Below are positions 7,230-13,672 of a stretch of DNA of 15,440 nucleotides, one piece after another. The DNA is from Clostridia bacterium (lineage in GTDB: Bacteria > Bacillota > Clostridia > Christensenellales > Borkfalkiaceae): NCBI GenBank assembly GCA_017646945.1, contig JAGCLN010000230.1:1-15440 (forward strand). The letters are read 5' to 3'. The position numbers and the translations under genes were made by a program. The first letter of the stretch is position 1. Every line of letters starts with the position of its first letter. The notes under the pieces are model-generated. The model did not search any database. It saw only the letters and a program-made list of their open reading frames with translations, and was not told the DNA's origin.

Positions 7230-7981
7230 GAATAGGCGAACTTTGGTGGCAGTTTTTATTGCTTGCAATAGGCTCGTACCTTATAGGCAATATAAACTTT
7301 GCAATCATTATTTCAAAATTTAAAAAGAGAGATATTAGAACGCTTGGTAGCGGTAACCCCGGCACGCTCAATATGAGCAGAAACTTCGGTTTAAAAATCG
7401 GCGTACTCACTTTGCTTTTAGATATCGTTAAAGGCGTAGTTCCAACCTTAGTAGGCTACCTTTTGTATAACGACAATTACTTTATAAACACCACTTTATC
7501 AATAGAACAAGTTGCCAAAGTAGGCTGTGGTTTCTTTGCCGTACTGGGCCACGTTTTCCCTGTGTTTATGAAGTTTAAGGGCGGTAAGGGTATTGCGACC
7601 ACTATCGGCGTTTTTGCGGTGTGCAACCCGATAATAGCGATAATTAGCGGGGCGCTTGCGATTATCTTTATTCTCTTTACTGAAATCGGCGCAATGGGTT
7701 CTTTTATTGCAACAACCCCGGGCGCAATCGCTATGTGTTATAGCGTGTACGTAGTATATATTGATGCAAGGACGGTTATGGTCAACAATATGATTTTAGC
7801 ATCGGTAACCAACCTGTTTGCAATAGCGATAATCTTCTTAACTTGGTACGCGCACAGGAAGAATATAAAGCGAATGCTAACCGAAGCCGAGCATCCTACC
7901 AACTGGTTGCAGTCAATAAGAGAATCGCGCATTAAAAAGAATGCAAAACTTGAAAAAGAAACTAACGAAACAAAGGAATAA
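7226..7981 (+). CDS. plsY: Acyl-phosphate:glycerol-3-phosphate acyltransferase PlsY
   Basis: The 251-aa integral membrane enzyme moves an acyl group from acyl-phosphate to glycerol 3-phosphate, making lysophosphatidic acid, the first step of membrane phospholipid synthesis. Family motifs are present: GSYLIGNINFA (16-26), LGSGNPGTLN (40-49; the usual form is SGNxGATN, so Ala is replaced by Thr and Thr by Leu), DIVKG (66-70), GHVFPVFMKFKGGKGIAT (108-125) and TEIGAMGSF (152-160). About six hydrophobic segments are visible. A charged tail from about 210 onward makes it longer than the roughly 200 aa common in the family. The ATG overlaps the der stop and has GCGGAGG (7212-7218). In related genomes gpsA often follows; here spoIVA follows directly. 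Confidence 0.93.
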   Translation: MRIGELWWQFLLLAIGSYLIGNINFAIIISKFKKRDIRTLGSGNPGTLNMSRNFGLKIGVLTLLLDIVKGVVPTLVGYLLYNDNYFINTTLSIEQVAKVGCGFFAVLGHVFPVFMKFKGGKGIATTIGVFAVCNPIIAIISGALAIIFILFTEIGAMGSFIATTPGAIAMCYSVYVVYIDARTVMVNNMILASVTNLFAIAIIFLTWYAHRKNIKRMLTEAEHPTNWLQSIRESRIKKNAKLEKETNETKE

Positions 7982-8004
7982 ATAAAATAATCCCCCCATA
8001 TACT
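7978..8004 (+). promoter_or_regulatory. Candidate sigma-E-type promoter of spoIVA
   Basis: ATA (7978-7980) is followed after 16 bases by CATATACT (7997-8004), which resembles the ATA-(16-18)-CATACAnT pattern of mother-cell sigma-E promoters; spoIVA is sigma-E controlled in Bacillus subtilis. The start would be near 8011, leaving a leader of about 19 bases with the ribosome binding site. The -10 match is imperfect and the AT-rich context makes chance matches likely. No TTGACA-like -35 is present at the right distance for sigma-A. Confidence 0.4.
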
Positions 8005-8029
8005 GTAGAGTATTCGGGAGGATTTTTTT
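7989..8029 (+). terminator. Terminator-like hairpin between plsY and spoIVA, overlapping the spoIVA ribosome binding site
   Basis: A stem-loop can form from AATCC (7989-7993) with GGATT (8020-8024), CCC (7995-7997) with GGG (8016-8018), and ATACT (8000-8004) with AGTAT (8009-8013), around a GTAG loop, with small internal mismatches. It ends in a run of seven T (8023-8029) directly before the spoIVA ATG. It therefore looks like the terminator of the plsY operon. Its 3' arm contains the GGGAGG ribosome binding site of spoIVA (8016-8021), so any read-through transcript would also hide that site. Confidence 0.6.
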
Positions 8030-9505
8030 ATGGAAAAGTTCGATATATATAAGGACGTAGCAAGTAGAACGGATGGTGACGTTTACTTAGGCGTAGTAGG
8101 TCCTGTAAGAACGGGCAAATCAACGTTCATTACTAAGTTTTTAGACCTTATGGTAACGCCGAATATCGTTAGTAAAGTAAAGCGCCAAATCGCGATTGAC
8201 GAAATGCCTCAGTCGGGTAGCGGAAAAACGGTAACTACTACCGAACCCAAGTTCGTTCCCGCTGAAAGCGTTAGAATTACCTTAAAAGGTAAAGCCCAAG
8301 CAAAAGTAAGGTTAATAGACTGCGTTGGCTATATGGTTGACGGCGCGTTGGGGGTTGAAGAAGACGGCAAGGAAAGGCTTGTTAAAACGCCTTGGAATAG
8401 CGAGAGTATCCCTTTGACTAAGGCTGCGGAAATCGGCACGGAAAAGGTAATTAAAGAGCACTCTACCGTAGGTATTTTAGTAACGACGGACGGTAGCGTT
8501 TCAGATATTCCAAGAGAGAATTACGTTTCCGCCGAAGAACGCGTTGTTGAAGACCTTAAAAAATGCGGTAAGCCTTTCGTTATCGTTTTAAACACGGCAG
8601 ACGTTACTTCAAAATCTGCCACCGACCTTGCCGAAAGTTTAACTGATAAGTACGGCGTAAAAGTAATTAAAACTAACCTTTTAAATATTGATGAAGAAGG
8701 CATTTGCGAAATTTTAGAAAACTTACTTTTAGAATTTCCGCTTAAAAGTTTTGAAGTTGATATTCCTAAGTGGATGCAGGTTTTACCGTGCGAAAACGAA
8801 ATGATTTCCGCTATTATTGATAAGGTTAAAGACGTATCTAAAATCGCTACCAAAATGAAGCACTACAAAGTGATTGAAGACGCGCTTTTATCAACGCCCT
8901 GCGTATCCGCGGTAACAAAGTCAACCGCCAACTTAGGCGATGGTTCGGCAAGGTATGAACTTGCTGTTCCAAGCGATTTATTCTACGATATCTTAACCGA
9001 GTTATCGGGCGATGAAATCAAAGACGAGTTCGCGCTTATGAGTTACGTTAAAGAGTTAAGGGTGGCAAAGGAAAATTACCGCAAACTACAATCTGCGCTT
9101 TTAGAAGTGGAAAACGGTGGTTACGGCGTGGTAATTCCCACCGAGAGCGAAGTGGAAATCGGCTCGCCCGAAGTTGTTAAGCGCGGTGGAAGACACGGCG
9201 TAAAAATCAAGGCGACCACTTCTTGTATGCACCTTATGAAAATAAATTTATCGGCAGACGTTTCACCTATTTCCGGCACGGAAAAACAATGCAAAGACTT
9301 TGCAGAGTATTTAAACTCGCAAAGCGAAGATTCTTCAAAAGTTTTAAAAACCGATATTTTCGGCAAGCAATTATCCACCTTAATTCACGAAGAAATGCAA
9401 CAAAAACTATCTTCAATGAAGCCTGAGTTAAAATCAAAAATGAGAAAAACGGTAACCAAAATCGTAAACGAAGGCAAGGGTGGTGTGCTTTGCATCCTAA
9501 TTTAA
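8030..9505 (+). CDS. spoIVA: Stage IV sporulation protein A, spore coat morphogenetic ATPase
   Basis: The 491-aa protein (about the length of Bacillus subtilis SpoIVA) polymerises with ATP hydrolysis on the outer forespore membrane and forms the base layer of the spore coat. The N-terminus MEKFDIYKDVASRTDGD is typical, followed by the Walker A motif GPVRTGKS (24-31, K30), QSGSGKTVTTTEPKFVP (61-77) and DCVGY (97-101) at the Walker B/switch position. The middle and C-terminal regions are intact, and the protein ends in the short hydrophobic KGGVLCILI typical of the family. GGGAGG at 8016-8021 sets the start. It stands alone, with a hairpin before it and the repeat region after it, and it is strong evidence that the host forms endospores. 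Confidence 0.97.
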   Translation: MEKFDIYKDVASRTDGDVYLGVVGPVRTGKSTFITKFLDLMVTPNIVSKVKRQIAIDEMPQSGSGKTVTTTEPKFVPAESVRITLKGKAQAKVRLIDCVGYMVDGALGVEEDGKERLVKTPWNSESIPLTKAAEIGTEKVIKEHSTVGILVTTDGSVSDIPRENYVSAEERVVEDLKKCGKPFVIVLNTADVTSKSATDLAESLTDKYGVKVIKTNLLNIDEEGICEILENLLLEFPLKSFEVDIPKWMQVLPCENEMISAIIDKVKDVSKIATKMKHYKVIEDALLSTPCVSAVTKSTANLGDGSARYELAVPSDLFYDILTELSGDEIKDEFALMSYVKELRVAKENYRKLQSALLEVENGGYGVVIPTESEVEIGSPEVVKRGGRHGVKIKATTSCMHLMKINLSADVSPISGTEKQCKDFAEYLNSQSEDSSKVLKTDIFGKQLSTLIHEEMQQKLSSMKPELKSKMRKTVTKIVNEGKGGVLCILI

Positions 9506-9506
9506 G

Positions 9507-9650
9507 CCGTTATAAACTTCGTTATGCGTCGTTACTGCCGTCAAGTTACGACTGCAACAACCAACAAGGTTAGTTGCACCCGATAACTTGCCGTCGAGCC
9601 TAGCCTAACTTGTTTCTAACGTCTTAAATCGCACGTTGAACAAACTTTAA
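9507..9650 (+). repeat. Structured intergenic repeat, copy 1
   Basis: This is the first of two diverged tandem copies of a roughly 143-base unit. It begins CCGTTATAAAC (9507-9517), has a central two-tier hairpin and then CTTGTTTCTAACG (9609-9621). The hairpin has an outer stem CAAGTTA (9542-9548) with TAACTTG (9584-9590), a small internal loop, and an inner stem TGCAACAACC (9553-9562) with GGTTAGTTGCA (9568-9578) that has a single unpaired A at 9572 and a loop AACAA. It starts two bases after the spoIVA stop codon. It has no convincing reading frame. It could be an interspersed palindromic repeat or a structured RNA; strand is arbitrary. Confidence 0.75.
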
Positions 9651-9651
9651 T

Positions 9652-9794
9652 CCGTTATAAACGGCGCAATACTGCGTTACTGCGACTTTTTAACATCTCG
9701 ATGACCAACAAGGTCTATCTCGCCGTTAAAAAATCTTGTGCATTGTCTTGCTTGTTTCTAACGAATTAAAACTCGCGTTCAAAAACTTTGAGCG
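9652..9794 (+). repeat. Structured intergenic repeat, copy 2
   Basis: The second copy repeats the landmarks of copy 1 in the same order: CCGTTATAAAC (9652-9662), ACCAACAAGGT (9704-9714) and CTTGTTTCTAACG (9751-9763), offset by 145, 144 and 142 bases. The hairpin bases differ but the shape is kept: outer stem TTTTTAAC (9687-9694) with GTTAAAAA (9725-9732), inner stem GATGACC (9700-9706) with GGTCTATC (9712-9719), one unpaired T (9716) at the place of the bulge in copy 1, and the same AACAA loop. CCGTT-ATA-AACGG (9652-9664) forms a small 5' hairpin, and CGTTCAAA (9776-9783) pairs with TTTGAGCG (9787-9794) at the 3' end. Confidence 0.75.
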
Positions 9795-9842
9795 TAAATA
9801 AAGTGTACAACTAACGTAAATTAAATCAACAATATAAAAGAT

Positions 9843-9870
9843 AAAGGGGAAGGTTTGTGTCTTCCTTTTT
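9843..9870 (+). terminator. Weak terminator-like hairpin upstream of the EF-G-like gene
   Basis: GGAAG (9848-9852) pairs with CTTCC (9861-9865) around an 8-base loop and is followed by TTTTT. The stem could extend by two G-T and three A-T pairs (9843-9847 with 9866-9870). It may end read-through from spoIVA or the repeat region before the next promoter. The core stem is only 5 bp, so this is a tentative call. Confidence 0.4.
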
Positions 9871-9892
9871 AAAGGCGCTAAAAAATTCCCTA

Positions 9893-9921
9893 TTGAAAAA
9901 CGAAAAAACCTATTGTATAAT
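9893..9921 (+). promoter_or_regulatory. Sigma-A promoter of the EF-G-like gene operon
   Basis: TTGAAA (9893-9898) and a perfect TATAAT (9916-9921) are separated by 17 bases. The start would be near 9928, giving a leader of about 39 bases. The -10 lies inside a possible upstream extension of the reading frame (from 9913), which confirms that translation starts at 9967. Confidence 0.82.
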
Positions 9922-9966
9922 AAAGTTAACGGATATAGTTCCGAAATTTTTCTTAGGAGTACATTT

Positions 9967-12009
9967 ATGGACGTAGACAAAATTAGAAACGTAGCGCTAA
10001 TAGGTCATAGCGGAGAAGGTAAAACAACGCTTGCAGAAGCAATTTTATTCAATATGAACGTTATTGACCGTCAAGGTAAGGTAGAAGATGGTAATACCGT
10101 TATGGATTACGACCCGTTAGAAACGGTAAAAAAATCATCAATTTCACTTGCTTGCGCTTGCGGAGAATATAAGGGCTATAAGTTTAACATTATAGACGTG
10201 CCCGGATACTACGATTTTGAGTGTGAACTTGCTCAGGCACTTGCGGTTGCCGATTCGGCAATTATCGTTGCTAGTGCAAGCGGTACGCTTACTGTTGGTA
10301 CTGAAAGGGCGATTGACTATTGTGTTAAGAGAAAAATCCCTGCAATGCTTTTCATAAACGGACTTGACAAAGATAATTCTGACTTTATTAAGACCGTTAA
10401 TGCAATCAAGCTCAAATATGGCCACAAGATAGCGCCTATGATAGTCCCGAATATCGTTGACGGTAAGATGAAGGGCTTTGTTAAAGTTGCTTACGGCGTT
10501 CTTCGTGACTGGGAAAGAAACGAAAGCCCGATTCCCGATTATTTAAAAGAAGCGTATATGGAAGCAAGGCTTACCGTTTCCGAAGCGGCTGCTGAAAACG
10601 ATGAAGCGCTTATGGAAAAATTCTTTGAAACGGGCGCGCTTTCACCTGAAGAAATTGAAACGGGTGTAAAAATCGGTATTAACACTTGCTCAACGATTAC
10701 CGTGTTAGGCGGTAGTGCATATAAAAACCACGGCGTATTTAACCTTATGGATAAGATTATATCAACCCTTCCAAGCCCTGTTGACGCAGGTCACCAAAGA
10801 GCGCTTGTTGATGGTGAAAAGATTGCCGTTGAACCTAACGTTAACGATCAAACGGTAGTAAGAATTTTCAAAACGGTAGTTGACCCATACGTTGGTAGAC
10901 TTAACTATATCAAGGTAATATCAGGTAAGCTCAAATCTGGTCAAACTCTTAAAGTTTCCGGTTGGGGCGAAGAAAAGATTAGCGGTATCTATACGGTAAT
11001 AGGCAAAAAGCAAGAAGCCGTAAACGAACTTATAGCCGGTGATATCGGCGCGCTTTCTAAACTTGAAAACGCAAGAACGGGCGATACCCTTTATGAAAAA
11101 GTTGATACTAAGTTTAAGGCGTTTGAAATTCCGCCTGCAACCTATAAGCGCGCCGTTTACGCCGCTAAAAAGGGTGAAGAAGATAAAATCTTCGCAGGTC
11201 TTAATAAACTTAGAGATGAAGATATATCGTTTAGCGTTGAGAAAAATGCCGATACCGGCGAAATGCTTATTTCCGGCGTGGGCGCAACTCAGCTTGAAAC
11301 GATTAAGAAGAAGTTAAAGGCAAAATTCGGCGTTGACGCAGAACTTAGAAAGCCCAAGATTGCTTATAAAGAAACCATCAAAGGCGTTGCCGAAGCAGAA
11401 GGTAAGCACAAGAAACAATCGGGTGGCGCAGGTCAGTACGGCCACGTTAAAATTAAGTTTGAAGCGGGCGCGAGTGACGGCGTTTACGAGTTTGTTGACG
11501 CGGTTGTTGGCGGTACCGTTCCTAGACAGTTTATTCCTGCGGTAGATAAAGGTCTTCGCGAAGCGATTAAGGAAGGTGTTTTAGCAGGATACCCCCTTCT
11601 CAACTTAAAAGCAACCTTATTCGATGGAAGTTCTCACCCCGTTGACAGTAAGGAAGTTGCGTTCGTATCCGCAGCGAAGATTGCTTACGCCGAAGGTATT
11701 AAGAACGCAAAACCCGTTATTTTAGAACCCGTTATGAAAGTAACGGTTATTGCGCCCGATACTTATCTTGGCGATATAATGGGCGATATGAACAAGCGTA
11801 GGGGACGTATCGTTTCTACCGACCAAGATGGTGAAAACAGTATAGTAATTTGCGAAGTTCCCGAAAGCGAAATTTTAGAATATACCGCTGAACTTAGGAG
11901 TTTCACTCAGGGTCGCGGTAGGTTTACTCAAGAATTCGAGCGTTATGAAGAAGTTCCGTTCGAAGAAACGAGTAAGATTATTTCAGACGCTAAAAAAGAT
12001 AAAGAATAA
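9967..12009 (+). CDS. EF-G-like translational GTPase (FusA2-type paralogue)
   Basis: The 680-aa protein has the full five-domain layout of elongation factor G: G domain (1 to about 265), domain II (about 285-370), III (about 385-460), IV (about 462-583, with the loop HKKQSGGAGQYGH at 481-493) and V (about 584-675, with PDTYLGDIMGDMNKRRGR). The P-loop GHSGEGKT (13-20) and DVPGYYDF (77-84), with Tyr where true EF-G has the catalytic His of DTPGHVDF, mark it as an EF-G-like paralogue rather than the main factor. The G4 motif, normally NKxD, reads NGLD (131-134). Such paralogues have unclear roles, perhaps in translation under stress. AGGAG (9955-9959) fixes the start. It heads an operon with a PfkB-type kinase and an HD protein. 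Confidence 0.9.
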   Translation: MDVDKIRNVALIGHSGEGKTTLAEAILFNMNVIDRQGKVEDGNTVMDYDPLETVKKSSISLACACGEYKGYKFNIIDVPGYYDFECELAQALAVADSAIIVASASGTLTVGTERAIDYCVKRKIPAMLFINGLDKDNSDFIKTVNAIKLKYGHKIAPMIVPNIVDGKMKGFVKVAYGVLRDWERNESPIPDYLKEAYMEARLTVSEAAAENDEALMEKFFETGALSPEEIETGVKIGINTCSTITVLGGSAYKNHGVFNLMDKIISTLPSPVDAGHQRALVDGEKIAVEPNVNDQTVVRIFKTVVDPYVGRLNYIKVISGKLKSGQTLKVSGWGEEKISGIYTVIGKKQEAVNELIAGDIGALSKLENARTGDTLYEKVDTKFKAFEIPPATYKRAVYAAKKGEEDKIFAGLNKLRDEDISFSVEKNADTGEMLISGVGATQLETIKKKLKAKFGVDAELRKPKIAYKETIKGVAEAEGKHKKQSGGAGQYGHVKIKFEAGASDGVYEFVDAVVGGTVPRQFIPAVDKGLREAIKEGVLAGYPLLNLKATLFDGSSHPVDSKEVAFVSAAKIAYAEGIKNAKPVILEPVMKVTVIAPDTYLGDIMGDMNKRRGRIVSTDQDGENSIVICEVPESEILEYTAELRSFTQGRGRFTQEFERYEEVPFEETSKIISDAKKDKE

Positions 12010-12020
12010 GGGGTATAGTA

Positions 12021-12944
12021 ATGGTACTGAGCGTATGTCCTAACCCGAGTATCGATTGCACTATGGAAATGGAGCAACTCGTGGTAGGCAGGCTTAATAG
12101 AGTAAACAACAAAATAGTAACTTATTCCGGCAAGGCGCTCAACGCGGCAATAGGAGTAAAAAGGCTTGGTGGCGATAGTTTCGCCACCGGCTTTATGTAT
12201 GAAAACGAAGGTTCGTTATTCGTTTCTAACCTTGATAACGAAGGGGTTAAAAACTCGTTCGTTTGGAATAAAGGCCACGTTAGAACCAACTATAAAATAG
12301 TTGATAACCGTTCAATGCTTACCGAAATTAACGATAAGGGCGAAAACGTTAGCGTAGAAAACCAACAAAAACTGTTAAGTTTAGTAGAAACGCTATCGCC
12401 AAACGCATCGGTAGTAATTATGAGCGGTTCGCTTCCTACGGGCGTTGAAAACGATTATTATTATAAACTTGCAAAATCGGTAGGCAAATCGGCAAAGATT
12501 ATAGTTGATACCGAAGGCGAAAAACTTATTAAAGCCTTATCCGCAGGCGTGTTTATGGTAAAGCCTAATCTAAGAGAACTCGAACAGATTGCAGGTAAGC
12601 CTTTAACGAATAAAAAAGAGATGCTCGAATCGTGCTACTCGCTAATTGATAAAGGCGCGGAAAACGTTTTATTGTCGTTGGGGCGAGAAGGTGCAATCTT
12701 AACTGACGGAAGTAATTCTTATTATTGCAAAAGTACTTCCGTAGCGGTTAACTCTACCGTAGGCGCGGGGGATAGTATGATTGCCGCCGCATCTGTAATG
12801 ATAGAGCAAGGTGCGGAAAAGCAAGAAATTTTAAGGTCGGCGGTGGCGGCGGGCACGGCTTCAATCACCACCCCGGGAACCAACTTATTCTACCGTGATA
12901 AGTTTGAAGAAATTTACGGTAAAATTTTTGTTAAAAAGGCGTAG
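12021..12944 (+). CDS. PfkB-family sugar kinase, 1-phosphofructokinase-like
   Basis: The 307-aa protein is a ribokinase/PfkB-fold kinase of the 1-phosphofructokinase / tagatose-6-phosphate kinase (FruK/LacC) branch. It starts VLSVCPNPSIDCTME (2-16), has MSGSLPTGV (134-142), KPNLREL (181-187) and the ATP/anion-hole signature VGAGDSM (247-253), with D251 as the catalytic base. The N-terminal sugar-binding motif, usually GGKGxNVA, reads SGKALNAA (36-43), so the substrate may differ from fructose 1-phosphate. No PTS transporter or DeoR-type regulator is beside it, unlike classical fru operons, so the substrate remains open. AAGGGG (12008-12013) gives the start, 11 bases after the preceding gene. 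Confidence 0.87.
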   Translation: MVLSVCPNPSIDCTMEMEQLVVGRLNRVNNKIVTYSGKALNAAIGVKRLGGDSFATGFMYENEGSLFVSNLDNEGVKNSFVWNKGHVRTNYKIVDNRSMLTEINDKGENVSVENQQKLLSLVETLSPNASVVIMSGSLPTGVENDYYYKLAKSVGKSAKIIVDTEGEKLIKALSAGVFMVKPNLRELEQIAGKPLTNKKEMLESCYSLIDKGAENVLLSLGREGAILTDGSNSYYCKSTSVAVNSTVGAGDSMIAAASVMIEQGAEKQEILRSAVAAGTASITTPGTNLFYRDKFEEIYGKIFVKKA

Positions 12945-12956
12945 ACTAATATTGTG

Positions 12957-13619
12957 ATGTTAACAGTAAAACAAATTAAAAACGATGAAGAAGTTAAAGT
13001 CTTAATAAAAACGAGCGAAAAACAAATTGACGCGCTCGCATATACCGAACACTCGGTAAGGCACGCGTCAATAGTTTCTACTTGGACGGGAATGATACTT
13101 AAAGAAACTGGGCAGTCGGCAAAACTCGTTCGCTTAGGCGAAATTGCAGGCTATCTTCACGATATAGGCAATTCCCTTGCCCGTTACGACCACGCCGGAA
13201 GCGGAGCGATTTTGGTTTACAATATCTTAAAACGCTTGGGTATGAATTATTCCGATGCCGCTGAAATTATGATGGCAATCGGCAATCACGACGAGATAAA
13301 CGGCGTGCCGGTAAGTGTTTTAAGTTCCGCGCTAATCATAGCGGATAAGAGTGACGTGCATAAATCGAGAGTTCGCCATAAAGTTTTAGATAAGAACACG
13401 AATATTCACGATAGGGTGAATTTAGCGGTAAACCGTTCTTACGTTAACGTTGATAAAGAAAATTTACGTATAGATACCGTTATAGAAACGGACGATACTA
13501 TCTGCTCAGTTGCCGACTATTTTGAAATTTATCATCATCGTATGATAATGTGTTCTAAGGCGGCGGAACTTATGGGATATAAGTACGGCTTAATCATTAA
13601 CGGAACTCGCCTTTTATAA
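12957..13619 (+). CDS. HD-domain metal-dependent phosphohydrolase of unknown substrate
   Basis: The 220-aa protein carries an HD domain: RHASIV (H36), YLHDIGN (H68, D69), then H79, GNHDE (H111, D112) and IADKSDVH (D130), which together can supply a metal-binding set. HD proteins hydrolyse phosphate esters such as nucleotides or cyclic dinucleotides; nothing here points to a particular substrate, and no partner synthetase or GGDEF domain is attached. Residues 135-220 are not recognised. A GTG at 12954 is immediately upstream and could be the start instead; the only nearby Shine-Dalgarno-like sequence is AAGG at 12936-12939, rather far away. It follows the kinase gene by 12 bases and ends its operon. 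Confidence 0.85.
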   Translation: MLTVKQIKNDEEVKVLIKTSEKQIDALAYTEHSVRHASIVSTWTGMILKETGQSAKLVRLGEIAGYLHDIGNSLARYDHAGSGAILVYNILKRLGMNYSDAAEIMMAIGNHDEINGVPVSVLSSALIIADKSDVHKSRVRHKVLDKNTNIHDRVNLAVNRSYVNVDKENLRIDTVIETDDTICSVADYFEIYHHRMIMCSKAAELMGYKYGLIINGTRLL

Positions 13620-13621
13620 AA

Positions 13622-13651
13622 TTGCATTATTAAAATCAATCCGAGTATACT
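13622..13651 (+). promoter_or_regulatory. Possible sigma-A promoter inside the terminator region, for the YihY-like gene
   Basis: TTGCAT (13622-13627) and TATACT (13646-13651) are separated by 18 bases. The -35 hexamer is the same as that of the aldolase gene promoter. Transcription would start about 13657-13659, which is where the second possible ATG (13658) of the YihY-like gene lies. The -10 is part of the left arm of the terminator hairpin. Confidence 0.45.
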
Positions 13652-13672
13652 ATGAGTATGCTCGGATTTTTT
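13638..13672 (+). terminator. Strong rho-independent terminator that overlaps the next gene's start codon
   Basis: An unbroken 13-bp stem (one T-G pair) joins AATCCGAGTATAC (13638-13650) to GTATGCTCGGATT (13656-13668) around a 5-base loop, with a T-run to 13672. It lies 18 bases after the HD gene stop. The ATG at 13652 falls in the loop and the ATG at 13658 in the right arm. Confidence 0.85.

Noticed and set aside
9223..9426. Open frame within spoIVA on the same strand
   Set aside because: It is an out-of-frame shadow of an intact, well-conserved gene.
9507..9794. CRISPR array or tRNA genes in the gap after spoIVA
   Set aside because: There are only two long diverged copies with no regular short repeats and spacers, and the folds do not give a tRNA cloverleaf with conserved T-arm sequence.
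9930..9943. CGGA/TCCG hairpin in the leader of the EF-G-like gene as an attenuator
   Set aside because: The stem is only 4 bp and no alternative pairing partner is seen; too weak to call.
9726..9980. Minus-strand open frame of 84 codons across the repeat and promoter
   Set aside because: It runs through repeat copy 2, the hairpin and a consensus promoter, has no ribosome binding site and no protein-like character.
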